A stretch of 64,000 nucleotides of DNA from Litchfieldella qijiaojingensis (GCF_014651875.1 NZ_BMXS01000010.1:94899-158898), one strand, 5' to 3'; counted from the stretch's first letter, positions 1-9,435 are shown. Numbers and translations: made by a program. The notes: generated by a model from the sequence alone, not told the origin.

Positions 1-572
1 GCATCGCGGATCGCTTCCGGCAGATGCGCCCTCAGAAATGCCGTGCCCAGCTTCACATCACGCTCGATCTCCTCGAAGGGGGTTTCCAGCGGAGCTTCGG
101 CAAGCGCCCAGCGCAACGCGGCGGCCCAATCGTCCTGCACGCGGAAGCGCCGGGTCAGCTCGATACCGGAGTGGTGGGAGGCAGCGTCCCGCGAGCTGTA
201 GACGAACATCCAGTCGTTGCGGATATGTCGATGATGGAAGATCGAACAGAACATCGAGTTGAAGAATGTCTCGGACAACTCATAGTCCAGCCGCTGACTG
301 ATCAGCTCGGCATAGTGGGCCTTGGCCTCGCGCCAGCACTCACAGTCGGTCAGCTCCTCCTCATCGAAGGTGCACTGAAGACGCGCCAGGGTTTCCTCGA
401 CCTTCTCGTCGTAGAGGTTGATCCGCTCAGCCGAGGCTTGTTGCGCCTCGCGCCAGGCGGCATCACGGAACCGCCGTCGCGCATCCGCCGTGATCTGCTT
501 GAAGCGCGAACGATACTCATCGAAGCCATGAAGGATAGTGGCAGCGAGACGGTAGGCGGCGGACAGTTTCAT
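1..572 (-). CDS. aceK: Isocitrate dehydrogenase kinase/phosphatase, N-terminal part (cut by window edge)
   Basis: AceK switches isocitrate dehydrogenase on and off by phosphorylation, sending carbon into the glyoxylate bypass. About 190 residues are visible; the kinase core lies beyond the window. Reading the minus strand from the ATG at 572 gives a continuous frame to the edge. Its N-terminus (MKLSAAYRLAATILHGFDEY) and the segments RINLYDEKVEETLARL and FFNSMFCSIFHHRHIRNDW match the N-terminal regulatory domain of AceK as I know the family. A GGAG ribosome site lies 6-7 bases before the ATG. No aceA or aceB is visible next to it. The identification rests on remembered family motifs, not on a search. 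Confidence 0.88.
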   Translation of the reverse strand, partial: MKLSAAYRLAATILHGFDEYRSRFKQITADARRRFRDAAWREAQQASAERINLYDEKVEETLARLQCTFDEEELTDCECWREAKAHYAELISQRLDYELSETFFNSMFCSIFHHRHIRNDWMFVYSSRDAASHHSGIELTRRFRVQDDWAAALRWALAEAPLETPFEEIERDVKLGTAFLRAHLPEAIRD

Positions 573-679
573 GGCGATCTCCAGGCGTCGTCAGCCCCAT
601 AGCATCGACGATTATGCGTGGCATGGCGAGGCGACCATGGTGGAGGCGGCTGTAGTCTTTTGACAATCCAGCCCGTATC

Positions 680-2164
680 TCACTTGCGCCAGAACATCGG
701 TGTCAGCAACACCAGGACGGTGAGAATCTCCAGGCGCCCCACCAGCATACCGAAACACAACAGCCATTTGGCAGCATCCGGCAGCGGTGCGAAGTTGCCA
801 GCCGGACCGATGATATCGCCCAACCCCGGGCCGACATTGGCCACCGCGGTGGCAGCCCCGGACAAGGAGGTGACGAAGTCCAGCCCCAGCAGCGACAACC
901 CCAATGCCAGGCCGGCAATGGTCAGGAAAAAGAAGAACGAGAATGCCACTACGCCGCGTGAAATATCGTCGGTCAGCGGCATGCCGTTGTAGCGCGAGGA
1001 GAACACGCCATTGGTGTGGATCAGGAACCGCAACTGGTTCTTGAGCATTTCCGCCGCGACCTGGAAACGGAAGATCTTCATCCCGCCACTGGTCGAGCCG
1101 CTGCACCCGCCCACGAACGTCAGGTAGAAGAAGGCCACGAAGGCCAGCGGCCCCCACTGGCTGTAATCGTCCGAGGCATAACCGGTGGTGGTGACCACCG
1201 ATACCACATTGAAGGTGGCCTGGGTCAGGGCCTCGAAAGGCGCGGTTCCCAACGCAACGCGATAGGCGGCAAGCCCGACGATCACCGCACCAAGCAAGGC
1301 CAACAGGCCGCGCACTTGTTCGTCACGCCACAAGGCCAGCCGCGAGCCGCGCAGAAAACGGATATAGAGCACGAAGGGCAGAGCCCCGGCGAGCATGAAC
1401 AGCGAGCCCGTCCAGAGAATGAAGGGGTTGTCGGCATAGGCACCGAACGAGGCATCGGAATTGGCGAAGCCGCCGGTGGCCAGCGAGGTCATGGCATGCA
1501 CCACGGCGTCCAACAGCGACATGCCCCCCAGCCAGTACGTGACGGCAGCCAACAAGGTGAAGCCGCAATAGACGCTCAAGGTGGCCTTGGCGATGCCACC
1601 GGTGCGCGGCATGACCTTGTCCGACCAGTCGGACGACTCGGTGTGGAAAAGCCGCATGCCGCCTACCTTCAGGAACGGCAGGATGGCGATACCCATGACG
1701 ATGATGCCGATACCGCCCAACCACTGCATGATGCCACGCCACAACTTGAGTCCATCGGACAAATCCTCGATATGCACCAGGATGGTGGAGCCGGTGGTGG
1801 TGATCGCCGAGACCGATTCGAAGACCGCATTGGTGAGCGTCAACTGGGGAGCTCCCAGCACCAACGGCAAACTGGCAAAGCCACTGATGGTCACCCAGCT
1901 CAGGGTCGTGAGCACGAACATCTGACGTGGCTTGAGCTCGATCTGTACGCGCCAGGTGAGCAGCCAAGCGCCAATCACGGCCAGCAGCACGGTGAATATC
2001 GACAGGATGAAGGCCGGGGCATCGGGATCGCGTTCGATCAGCAACACCGCCAATGGCAGGGCCATGAAAATGGCCAGCACCAGCCACAACACGGCCAGGA
2101 CCTTGAGCACCGGCGCCCAGCCCAATGCCCTCTGCACGCTTCCCCACTCCACACGTGACGCCAT
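680..2164 (-). CDS. trkH: Trk-type potassium uptake membrane protein (TrkH/TrkI)
   Basis: This is the membrane subunit of the Trk K+ uptake system, which in halophiles carries the first response to osmotic upshift. It has 494 residues with about ten to twelve hydrophobic segments. The four selectivity-filter loops of the TrkH/KtrB superfamily are readable: TTTGST, ATGGF, TTTGYAS and GGCSGSTSGG. The length matches TrkH/TrkI. It would need the cytosolic TrkA subunit, which is not in this window. An AAAGG ribosome site precedes the ATG. It stands alone, in the same direction as aceK but 107 bases away. TrkH and TrkI (both described in Halomonas elongata) cannot be told apart by eye. Confidence 0.9.
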   Translation of the reverse strand: MASRVEWGSVQRALGWAPVLKVLAVLWLVLAIFMALPLAVLLIERDPDAPAFILSIFTVLLAVIGAWLLTWRVQIELKPRQMFVLTTLSWVTISGFASLPLVLGAPQLTLTNAVFESVSAITTTGSTILVHIEDLSDGLKLWRGIMQWLGGIGIIVMGIAILPFLKVGGMRLFHTESSDWSDKVMPRTGGIAKATLSVYCGFTLLAAVTYWLGGMSLLDAVVHAMTSLATGGFANSDASFGAYADNPFILWTGSLFMLAGALPFVLYIRFLRGSRLALWRDEQVRGLLALLGAVIVGLAAYRVALGTAPFEALTQATFNVVSVVTTTGYASDDYSQWGPLAFVAFFYLTFVGGCSGSTSGGMKIFRFQVAAEMLKNQLRFLIHTNGVFSSRYNGMPLTDDISRGVVAFSFFFFLTIAGLALGLSLLGLDFVTSLSGAATAVANVGPGLGDIIGPAGNFAPLPDAAKWLLCFGMLVGRLEILTVLVLLTPMFWRK

Positions 2165-2298
2165 CGATAGTGGCCTTTTCCGATTATTCCGATCAGACGG
2201 CGCTACTATAGTCGATCCTGCTTCTGTTGCAATGCCGCATAGATGACAGCCTCGGCCCGAATGGCGACAATAGCCCTCTTTTCAACCCAAGATTGCCG

Positions 2299-3084
2299 AT
2301 GTCAGAAAATCTCCAGGAAGCGCCCCTGCCCATCGTCTATCGTGACGAGTCCTTGGTCGCGATCGCAAAGCCAGCCGGAATGCTGGTCCATCGCACCGCA
2401 CTGGCACGCGGCGAGACCCGCTTCGTGGTCCAGACCCTGCGCGACCAGTTGGGCCAACATGTCTATCCCGTGCACCGCCTGGACCGGCCGACCTCGGGAC
2501 TGCTGCTGTTCGCCCTTTCCTCCAATATTGCTGCTTGCCTGGCCGAGGAGTTCACCCGGCATCGCGTGGAAAAGCGCTACCTGGCGGTGGTGCGCGGAGT
2601 GGGTCCGGAATGCGAGCGTCTGGACTATGCCCTGCGCGAGGAGGATGGCAACCGCCCCAAGATCGAGATGCCGGCCATGGAGGCGATCACCGAGGTGCGC
2701 CGCCTGGACAGTGTCGAACTCCCGGTCCAGGTGGACCGCTATCCGCGAACACGCTATTCGTTGATGGAGGCCACTCCCCTGACCGGGCGCCGCCACCAGA
2801 TCCGCCGCCACCTATCACGGCGCGGCTATCCGATCATCGGCGATGCCAAGCACGGCAAGGGCAATCACAACCGCTTCTTTCGCGAGCGACTCGACTGTCC
2901 GGGACTATTGCTGGCCGCGGTCGAACTGAAGTTCCGCCATCCCGTGAAGCCATCCTGGCTGCGCCTGAATGCCGGACTGAACCACAACCTGACCCTGCTC
3001 TTCGAGCGTTTCGGCTGGGCGGGCCATATGCCCTCCCCAAGGGTTCATTGGGAAGACGACGAGGTAGACTGTGCCCTCCCATGA
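2299..3084 (+). CDS. truC: tRNA pseudouridine(65) synthase TruC
   Basis: RluA-superfamily pseudouridine synthase of 261 residues, the size of TruC, which modifies U65 of some tRNAs. The catalytic motif HRLDRPTSG is at residues 59-67, with the nucleophilic aspartate at 62. The sequences GRRHQIRRHL and HPIIGDAKHG are typical of TruC rather than RluA or RluD. There is no S4 domain. An upstream in-frame ATG at 2227 would add 24 residues unlike the family, so I chose 2299, although its ribosome site is poor. The 3' end overlaps tcdA by 14 bases, which suggests co-transcription. Confidence 0.88.
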   Translation: MSENLQEAPLPIVYRDESLVAIAKPAGMLVHRTALARGETRFVVQTLRDQLGQHVYPVHRLDRPTSGLLLFALSSNIAACLAEEFTRHRVEKRYLAVVRGVGPECERLDYALREEDGNRPKIEMPAMEAITEVRRLDSVELPVQVDRYPRTRYSLMEATPLTGRRHQIRRHLSRRGYPIIGDAKHGKGNHNRFFRERLDCPGLLLAAVELKFRHPVKPSWLRLNAGLNHNLTLLFERFGWAGHMPSPRVHWEDDEVDCALP

Positions 3085-3925
3085 CGACATCACCGTGTCC
3101 CGCGATACACGAGGAATCGCCACTGCCGGCCAGTACGATTCACACGACGACTATGCATTTCGCTTCGGTGGCATTCGTCGCCTGTACGGCAGCCGCGCGG
3201 CCCATGTCTTTCGCCACGCGCACGTGGTGGTCGTGGGCGTCGGCGGCGTGGGAAGCTGGACCGTGGAAGCGTTGGCCCGTGCCGGCATCGGCAAGCTGAC
3301 CCTGATCGATCTCGATGACGTCTGCGTCTCCAACGTCAATCGTCAGCTTCACGCCCTGGACGGCACCATCGGCCGCCCCAAGGTCGAGGTGTTGGCCGAG
3401 CGTTGTCGTGCCATCCATCCCGGCATCGAGGTGGTGGCCGATACGGCCTTCGTCACGCCAACCAATCTGGCGACCCGCCTATCCACGGATGCCGACCACG
3501 TGGTCGACGCCATCGACAATGTGGCCGCCAAGGCCGCATTGATCGCGTGGTGCAAGCGCGCCAAACTGCCGATCACCGTGACCGGTGCCGCAGGGGGCCA
3601 GACCGACCCCACTCGAATCCAAGTCGCCGACCTGACGCGTACCGAACACGATCCCTTGCTGGCCAAAGTGCGCTCGAAGCTGCGCCGCGACTACGGCTTC
3701 TCTCGCAATCCCAAGCGGCGCTTCGGCATCGAATGCATCTATTCGGACGAACAACTGGTCTATCCTGGCAGCGATGGCGAAGTCTGCCACTCGAGACCTG
3801 GTCTTGGCGAGGCCACTCGCCTGGACTGCGCCAGCGGATTCGGGGCCGCCACCTTCGTCACCGGCAGCTTCGGGTTCACCGCCGCGGCACGCGTCATGGC
3901 ACGCCTGTCACGCCAGGCCCAGTAA
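3071..3925 (+). CDS. tcdA: tRNA threonylcarbamoyladenosine dehydratase (cyclic t6A formation)
   Basis: E1-like ATP-dependent enzyme that converts t6A37 of tRNA to its cyclic form. It has 284 residues. The nucleotide-binding motif VVVGVGGVGSW is near residue 55, followed by the DLDDVCVSNVNRQ segment shared with ThiF/MoeB proteins. The C-terminal region DCASGFGAATFVTGSFGF is typical of TcdA (CsdL/YgdL). The start is a GTG inside the end of truC; no better in-frame ATG exists upstream of the conserved part. Its partners CsdA/CsdE are not visible here. Confidence 0.9.
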   Translation: MPSHDDITVSRDTRGIATAGQYDSHDDYAFRFGGIRRLYGSRAAHVFRHAHVVVVGVGGVGSWTVEALARAGIGKLTLIDLDDVCVSNVNRQLHALDGTIGRPKVEVLAERCRAIHPGIEVVADTAFVTPTNLATRLSTDADHVVDAIDNVAAKAALIAWCKRAKLPITVTGAAGGQTDPTRIQVADLTRTEHDPLLAKVRSKLRRDYGFSRNPKRRFGIECIYSDEQLVYPGSDGEVCHSRPGLGEATRLDCASGFGAATFVTGSFGFTAAARVMARLSRQAQ

Positions 3926-3959
3926 ACCATATCGTCACTGCCCGCACAGGAGAGCCGCG

Positions 3960-4190
3960 ATGAGTCATGAAAGCCACCACCCGGTACCGGGCATCTATGT
4001 CCACTATAAGGGTGCACGCTATGAGGTGCTCGGTGTGGCCCACCACAGCGAGACCGAAGAAGCCATGGTGGTCTATCGGGCGCTCTACGGTGATTACGGC
4101 CTGTGGGTCAGGCCGCTCGACATGTTCTGCGAAACCGTCGAAGTACAGGGCGAACCGGTGGCACGGTTCGCCCTGGAGAAGGCATTCTAA
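3960..4190 (+). CDS. DUF1653-family small protein
   Basis: A 76-residue protein with the DUF1653 pattern: PGIYVHYKGARYEVLGVA near the N-terminus, then EAMVVYRALYGDYGLWVRPLDMF. Members are small SH3-like beta proteins of unknown function, sometimes found fused to NUDIX or other enzymes. An AGGAGAG ribosome site lies just before the ATG. It follows tcdA by 34 bases in the same direction and is probably the last gene of the truC-tcdA unit. No function can be given from the sequence. Confidence 0.85.
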   Translation: MSHESHHPVPGIYVHYKGARYEVLGVAHHSETEEAMVVYRALYGDYGLWVRPLDMFCETVEVQGEPVARFALEKAF

Positions 4191-4202
4191 CCGGCAGGCA
4201 GA

Positions 4203-4679
4203 TCAACCCGGTTCGTGCATCTGCTTCTGCAGGTAGTTCTCGATGCCGACCTTGTCGATCAGGCTCAGTTCGGTCTCGAGATGATCGATGTGCTCTTCCT
4301 CGTCGTCGAGGATGCACTTGAACAGGTCGCGACTGACATAGTCCTTGACCTGCTCGCAGTAGGTGATGGCCTCGATCAGGTCGTTGCGTCCCTGATGCTC
4401 CAGTGCCAGGTCGCATTCGAGCATTTCGCGGGTGTTCTCGCCGATACGCAGCTTACCGAGATCCTGCAGATTGGGAACACCCTCGAGGAACAGGATGCGC
4501 TCGATCAGCACATCGGCATGCTTCATTTCCTCGATGGATTCGTCGTATTCCCATTTCGCCAGTGCCGCCAGGCCCCAGTCCTTATACATCTTGGCATGCA
4601 GGAAATACTGGTTGATGGCCACCAGCTCATTGCCGAGCACGGTGTTGAGGTGGGTAATGACCTTGGCGTCGCCTTTCAT
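4203..4679 (-). CDS. bfr: Bacterioferritin
   Basis: Haem-containing iron-storage ferritin that forms a 24-subunit shell. It has 158 residues, the usual length. All di-iron ferroxidase ligands are present at canonical positions (Glu18, Glu51, His54, Glu94, Glu127, His130), as is the haem ligand Met52. I chose the ATG at 4679 because an AGGAGGAAA ribosome site precedes it and the family starts there; the longer reading adds 15 residues unlike the family. It lies downstream of bfd on the same strand with 188 bases between, and converges with the DUF1653 gene. Confidence 0.95.
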   Translation of the reverse strand: MKGDAKVITHLNTVLGNELVAINQYFLHAKMYKDWGLAALAKWEYDESIEEMKHADVLIERILFLEGVPNLQDLGKLRIGENTREMLECDLALEHQGRNDLIEAITYCEQVKDYVSRDLFKCILDDEEEHIDHLETELSLIDKVGIENYLQKQMHEPG

Positions 4680-4834
4680 CGAACTTTCCTCCTGGAACCT
4701 TTGGCGCGAAGAAGCGGCCGGCACATTCGGATATGCCCAGCCTCCATCGTTTCACGCAGTATTGTCAAAAAAGGAGAAAAAGTCCAACCACGACAGCATG
4801 TTAGCGAGACATCAGTGCAACTGTGAAAGGTTGA

Positions 4835-4857
4835 CACTTGACCTTGTCTATCAAGTG
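4835..4857. other. Inverted repeat between bfd and bfr
   Basis: CACTTGA and TCAAGTG form a 7-bp inverted repeat with a 9-base spacer just after the bfd stop. It could be a weak transcription stop for bfd or part of the bfr promoter region. There is no T-run, so the role is open. Confidence 0.35.
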
Positions 4858-4867
4858 ACCGGCATTC

Positions 4868-5071
4868 TCACACGGCATAGGCCAGGTCGGCTGCCGACAT
4901 GACCTCGCGTGCGATGGCATCGCGGGTGATGTTCTTGCCCATGCTGGCACACTTGCCGCACTGGTCGGCACAGCCAGTCCGTTTGCGGACCTCGCGCCAA
5001 CTGCGTGCGCCTTCACTGACGGCTTCCCTGATAGCGTGATCGGTCACGCCCCGACATAGACAAACGTACAT
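4868..5071 (-). CDS. bfd: Bacterioferritin-associated [2Fe-2S] ferredoxin
   Basis: Bfd passes electrons to the haem of bacterioferritin to release stored iron. It has 67 residues with the four cluster cysteines at the canonical positions Cys4, Cys6, Cys38 and Cys41 (C-x-C and C-x-x-C). I chose the ATG at 5071 because it has a GAGGTG ribosome site and gives the usual MYVCLCRGVTD start; an upstream ATG adds 22 unrelated residues. It stands upstream of bfr, the common arrangement. A Fur-box-like sequence lies about 30-50 bases upstream, as expected for a gene induced by iron lack. Confidence 0.95.
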   Translation of the reverse strand: MYVCLCRGVTDHAIREAVSEGARSWREVRKRTGCADQCGKCASMGKNITRDAIAREVMSAADLAYAV

Positions 5072-5099
5072 TGCATCACCTCGCTGCGTATCGCATCCC

Positions 5100-5119
5100 A
5101 AATGTAAATGATTCGCAGA
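5100..5119 (-). promoter_or_regulatory. Fur-box-like site upstream of bfd
   Basis: Read on the minus strand the site contains GCGAATCATTTACATTT, close to the gammaproteobacterial Fur pattern built from GATAAT-like hexamers. Its position 30-50 bases before the bfd start fits a promoter operator. Judged by eye only. Confidence 0.4.
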
Positions 5120-5151
5120 GGCTATTGCAACCCTCAATTTTTCCTATCGAG

Positions 5152-5613
5152 CTACTTTTTCCCAGGCTTGTTCTTGTCTTGCTTGGGCACCACCACCACC
5201 CGGGTGTTCGACACGATATCCGACCAACTGCGCTTCTCGGCATCGAACAGGATCCACCAGTACCCCAGGCCAAGGGCTGCCAACGAGGCACAGGCGGCCA
5301 GGAAGCGCAGCAGGCTCTGTACCAGTGTGATGCTCATGCCGTCGGTCGTCTGCACCCGTAGTCGCCAGGCTTGCATGCCCAGCGTCATGCCGGCGCGCAT
5401 CCAGAAGAAGGCAAAGAAAGCAAAGGTCGCTACGAACAGCAGGCTGTGGAACAGCGGCGTTTCATTGGCCTCTCCGCGGTTGAGCGCCACGGCGACAAAC
5501 CCCATCAGCATCCAGATCGCCACAAGCAGGAATAGATCGTAGACCATCGCGGCGAGCCGGCGCGCGAGCCCGGCGGGCCAGGTATTGTCGAGATCGGTGA
5601 AGCGTCGTCGCAT
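5152..5613 (-). CDS. RDD-family membrane protein
   Basis: Small integral membrane protein of 153 residues with the RDD-domain layout: a charged N-terminus with ARRLAAMVYDLFLL, further hydrophobic segments, then GMTLGMQAWRLRV and a terminal WSDIVSNTRVVVVP. Some RDD proteins have been linked to Na+ or Li+ export, but most are uncharacterised. The ATG at 5613 is 4 bases after the lptG stop, so it is probably the last gene of the lptF-lptG operon; an in-frame ATG at 5658 inside lptG is less likely. Confidence 0.85.
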   Translation of the reverse strand: MRRRFTDLDNTWPAGLARRLAAMVYDLFLLVAIWMLMGFVAVALNRGEANETPLFHSLLFVATFAFFAFFWMRAGMTLGMQAWRLRVQTTDGMSITLVQSLLRFLAACASLAALGLGYWWILFDAEKRSWSDIVSNTRVVVVPKQDKNKPGKK

Positions 5614-5617
5614 GTCG

Positions 5618-6682
5618 TCAACCCGTGCGTCGTAACAGATAGAGGCCCAGGACGGCACAGATCAGGGTCGGCCCCAGCACCGCCCACGCCGGCGAGAAGC
5701 CAAATACCGTGGAAGCCGGCGCCAGTAGGTCCTGAAGATACTTGAACGAAAGCCCGGTGATCACACCGTAGAAGACCCGGGTACCGGCGGCCACGCTGCG
5801 CAGGGGGCCGAACACGAAAGAAGCCGCCACCAGCACCAACGAAGCCATGGTCAGGGGCATCAGCATCTTCTGCCAGAAATACAACAGCGGTTGGGTCGCC
5901 TGTAACCCCTGAGCCTCCAGGTAACGAGCATACGCCCATAATTCACTGGGTGCCTGGCTATTGACAGGACGCAACAGACGGCTGAGCTGCTCGGGGGTTA
6001 GCCTGGTCTGCCACTCCATGCGCTCGTGCGTCTCGGCCTCGGTGTGCCCGTTGAGAAAGCGGGTGACCTGGGCGTCCTCTAGAGTCCAGTGGCCGTCTTC
6101 CCATACAGCGCGCGCAGCGGATGTGGCCACACGCAGTTCCTGCCCCTCGAACTCGTAACGGGTCAAGTCCAGCACCGTGTCATCGGCTCGAATGGCGCCG
6201 AAACGGTAGAAGGTATCGCCTTCCCGTTGCCACCCTCCTCTTTCGGTCATGATGGCTCCTTCACCCTGAAGCTGTTCCAGCCGCCAGGCACTAGCAAACT
6301 GTTCGGTACGCGGGCTGACGTATTCCGCCATCAGCAACACGACGGCGATGACCAGAATGATCGGCTTCATCACCCCCCACAGGATGCGTGCCAGAGAGCG
6401 TCCGGCAGCGCGCATCACCGTCAGTTCGTTACTGGACGCCATGCTGCCCAGGCCGATCAGGGCGCCGATCAGCACGCCGACCGGAGCATATTGGTAGAAT
6501 CGCCAGGGCAGACGCATCAGTAGGTAAAGCAGCACCTCGAAGGCGCTATAGCCACCCTCCACATCGTCCAGGTCGTTGATGTAGGAGATCACCAGATCGA
6601 GCCCCAGCACCACCACCTGCACCACGATGATCGCCGCCAGTACGTTGCGGGCGATGTAGCGATCGAGACGATCGGCCAGCAT
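5618..6682 (-). CDS. lptG: LPS export permease LptG
   Basis: Inner-membrane subunit of the LptB2FG ABC transporter that extracts lipopolysaccharide and feeds it to the Lpt bridge. It has 354 residues, with N-terminal and C-terminal hydrophobic clusters around a periplasmic beta-jellyroll part. It begins MLADRLDRYIARNVL, a typical LptG start. Its ATG overlaps the lptF stop as TGATG, so translation is coupled. The longer frame upstream lies inside lptF and is not used. Confidence 0.93.
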   Translation of the reverse strand: MLADRLDRYIARNVLAAIIVVQVVVLGLDLVISYINDLDDVEGGYSAFEVLLYLLMRLPWRFYQYAPVGVLIGALIGLGSMASSNELTVMRAAGRSLARILWGVMKPIILVIAVVLLMAEYVSPRTEQFASAWRLEQLQGEGAIMTERGGWQREGDTFYRFGAIRADDTVLDLTRYEFEGQELRVATSAARAVWEDGHWTLEDAQVTRFLNGHTEAETHERMEWQTRLTPEQLSRLLRPVNSQAPSELWAYARYLEAQGLQATQPLLYFWQKMLMPLTMASLVLVAASFVFGPLRSVAAGTRVFYGVITGLSFKYLQDLLAPASTVFGFSPAWAVLGPTLICAVLGLYLLRRTG

Positions 6683-7761
6683 CAACGAATCCCTCCGCGC
6701 TGAAAACGCTGCATCAGCCATAGACCGAGCAGAAGATAAACGCCATGGATCGGCCACATGCCTATCACAGGCGACAGGGAACCACGTCCGATGGCATCCA
6801 TGGCGGCCAACATCAGGCTGAGGTAACTGATATGCAGGAAGATCGCCGGCAACAACTTGGCGAAACGTCCCTGACGCGGATTGACTTTGGATAACGGCTG
6901 AGCCAGCAACGTCAGGATCAGTACCATCAATGGCAAGCTGACGCGCCATTGCAACTGGGCACGGGCCTCAGGAGAGTCGTCATTCAACAGGGCCAGGGTC
7001 GAGGCATACTCGGCCGCTTCCAGGTCGCGATCCTGACCGGCGAGCGACAGCCTTACCGCATAGGTTTCGAACTCCAGGCGCTCGGCCTCGAAGCGTCCTG
7101 GATCGACGCTGTAGCGCTCACCATCGGTCAGTACCAGAAAACGGCTACCGGTTTCTTCGTCAACGGTCTGGTAGCCACTGGTGGCGCGGGTAACGACACT
7201 TTCCGGTGTGCCGTCACGGCGTCGCTGACGTTCGCTGATGAAGACTTCCTGCATGCGGGTCTGATTATCGGCCAAGGCTTCGGTATAAGCGGTACGCCCG
7301 TCGCCGAAATCCTGGAAACGCCCAGGCACGAGGGCGGTGAAGTCCAGTCGACTCTGCTGCTCGGCGATCAAGCGCTCGTTGTGCAGGGCGCCCGCTGGCG
7401 TCAGCCATAGGCTACACATCCCCACTAGCACCGCTATCAGCACCGCCGGCACCAGGCTCACCGTCAACAGCCGGCTGGGGCTGGTGCCGCAGGCCACCAA
7501 CACGGTGATCTCACTGTTGAGATAGAGCTGCCCATAGGCCAGCAGGATGCCCAGGAACAATGCCAGCGGAAGGATCAGCTCGGCGAACCCCGGCAAGTGA
7601 AAGAGCATCAGGGTACCGAGGATACTGGCCGGGATTTCGCCCTCGGCGGCATCGGTGAAATAGCGGATGAAACGACTGCCCATGATCACCAGTAGCAACA
7701 CCCCCGCCACCGCGAACATGGTCAGCAGTATTTCACGCGTCAGATAGCGGAATATGATCAA
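6682..7761 (-). CDS. lptF: LPS export permease LptF
   Basis: Partner permease of LptG. The likely start is a TTG at 7761, giving MIIFRYLTREIL, which matches the family start and yields 359 residues (E. coli LptF is about 366). Upstream in-frame ATG codons add 30 residues with no similarity to the family. The motifs GTSPSRLL and LPLMVLILTLLAQPLSKVNP lie at the usual places. It is transcribed away from pepA, as in many gammaproteobacteria, with 150 bases between the two starts. Confidence 0.92.
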   Translation of the reverse strand: MIIFRYLTREILLTMFAVAGVLLLVIMGSRFIRYFTDAAEGEIPASILGTLMLFHLPGFAELILPLALFLGILLAYGQLYLNSEITVLVACGTSPSRLLTVSLVPAVLIAVLVGMCSLWLTPAGALHNERLIAEQQSRLDFTALVPGRFQDFGDGRTAYTEALADNQTRMQEVFISERQRRRDGTPESVVTRATSGYQTVDEETGSRFLVLTDGERYSVDPGRFEAERLEFETYAVRLSLAGQDRDLEAAEYASTLALLNDDSPEARAQLQWRVSLPLMVLILTLLAQPLSKVNPRQGRFAKLLPAIFLHISYLSLMLAAMDAIGRGSLSPVIGMWPIHGVYLLLGLWLMQRFQRGGIR

Positions 7762-7911
7762 GACAATCTCCCGAGGCGACTCCCTGGCGCTCCTTGCGCC
7801 ACCCCCCATGCAATAGTGAAGTGCTTTGCGTACACTGGAGGGATTCGGCAACGGAACCTTACCGTGCCGGCATTATCCAGATTCCCCCTACACTTGTCTT
7901 GTGGAGACGCC

Positions 7912-9435
7912 ATGGAATTCCCTGTTCAGACAGCCAACCCGGCCAAAGTCGAAACGGCCTGTCTCGTGGTACCGGTGTTCAAGGACGGAGACCTGCTGCC
8001 GGCCGCCGCCAAGCTCGACGATGCCAGCGAACGGCTCATCGGGCAGTTGATCGAGCGCGGTGATTTCAAGGCCGGGCTTGGCAACGTGCAACTGATTCCC
8101 TTCGCCCCAGGACTCAATGCCGAGCGCCTGTTGCTGGTCGGTCTCGGTGAGCGCGACAAGTGTAACGAAGGCGGCTTCCGTAAGGCAGTGGACGCGGCCT
8201 TCACCGCTCTGGCGGCACTCCCCATCGATGACGCCGCCGTGGCGATGACCGATGTACCGGTCCCCGAACGCGACAGCCGATGGAAGGCCCGCATGATCGC
8301 CGAGTCCGCTCTGCGTGCCATCTACCGTTTCAATGAATTCAAGTCCGAGCCCGACCCCGAGCCTCGACTCGAGCGGGTCACCCTACTGATCAGCGAGAAC
8401 GGCGATTCCACCGACGCCTCGGAGGGAGCGCAGATCGGCGGCGCCATTGGTGAAGGCATCAACTACACCCGCACCCTCGGCAATCTACCCGGCAACATCT
8501 GCACGCCGCGCTATCTGGCCGAACAGGCCGAGCAACTCGGCAAGGCGTCGAAGGGCAAGCTGAACGTCGAGGTACTTGACGAGGAGGCGCTGGAGAAACT
8601 CGGCGCCAACACGCTGCTCTCGGTGGGACGCGGCAGCGCCGAGCCCTCGCGGCTGATCGTGATGCGTTACCAAGGAGCTGACGACGCCGAGGAGGCTCCC
8701 CATGTCCTGATCGGCAAGGGCATCACTTTCGATACCGGCGGCATCTCGCTCAAGCCCGGCGAAAACATGGACGAGATGAAGTTCGACATGTGCGGCGCCG
8801 CCAGTGTCTTCGGCACCATCAAGGCGGTGCTCGCCATCCGGCCCAAGATCAACCTGGTGGGCATCGTCGCGGCGGCCGAAAACATGCCCGACGGCTGCGC
8901 CACCAAGCCCGGCGACATCATCAAGACCCTAAAAGGCCTATCGGTGGAGGTGCTCAACACCGATGCCGAGGGTCGCCTGGTGCTGTGCGACGCACTGACT
9001 TATTCCGAACGCTTCGAACCGGCCAGCGTGGTCGATATCGCCACTCTCACCGGTGCCGCCATCATCGCCCTGGGCCACCACGCCACCGGCCTGCTGTCCA
9101 ACGACGACGACCTGGCGCTGGATATTCTGGAAGCCGGAGAAACCGCCTGGGACCGGGCCTGGCACCTGCCTTTGTGGGACGAGTACCAGGAACAGCTCGA
9201 CTCCAACTTCGCCGACCTGGCCAATATCGGTGGTCGACCGGCAGGCACCATCACCGCCGCCTGCTTTTTGTCACGCTTCGCCGACAAGTTCCCCTGGGCC
9301 CACCTGGACATCGCCGGCACCGCCTGGAACACCGGCAAGCAGAAGGGCGCTACCGGCCGTCCGGTAGGGCTGCTGACCCAGTACTTGCTCGATCGCGCCC
9401 AGGATACGACCGTCACCGAAGGTGAAACAGACTGA
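7912..9435 (+). CDS. pepA: Cytosol (leucyl) aminopeptidase PepA
   Basis: M17 metallo-aminopeptidase of 507 residues that removes N-terminal residues from peptides. In E. coli it also binds DNA in Xer recombination and carAB control. The family signature NTDAEGRL is at residues 349-356. The metal and active-site block GKGITFDTGGISLKPG lies upstream of it. I chose the ATG at 7912 (MEFPVQTANPAKVE), which is the standard family start. It is divergent from lptF. A strong hairpin follows the stop. Confidence 0.95.
   Translation: MEFPVQTANPAKVETACLVVPVFKDGDLLPAAAKLDDASERLIGQLIERGDFKAGLGNVQLIPFAPGLNAERLLLVGLGERDKCNEGGFRKAVDAAFTALAALPIDDAAVAMTDVPVPERDSRWKARMIAESALRAIYRFNEFKSEPDPEPRLERVTLLISENGDSTDASEGAQIGGAIGEGINYTRTLGNLPGNICTPRYLAEQAEQLGKASKGKLNVEVLDEEALEKLGANTLLSVGRGSAEPSRLIVMRYQGADDAEEAPHVLIGKGITFDTGGISLKPGENMDEMKFDMCGAASVFGTIKAVLAIRPKINLVGIVAAAENMPDGCATKPGDIIKTLKGLSVEVLNTDAEGRLVLCDALTYSERFEPASVVDIATLTGAAIIALGHHATGLLSNDDDLALDILEAGETAWDRAWHLPLWDEYQEQLDSNFADLANIGGRPAGTITAACFLSRFADKFPWAHLDIAGTAWNTGKQKGATGRPVGLLTQYLLDRAQDTTVTEGETD

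Noticed and set aside
24..602. 192-codon plus-strand frame at the window start
   Set aside because: It is the antisense shadow of aceK, whose minus-strand frame gives recognisable AceK sequence.
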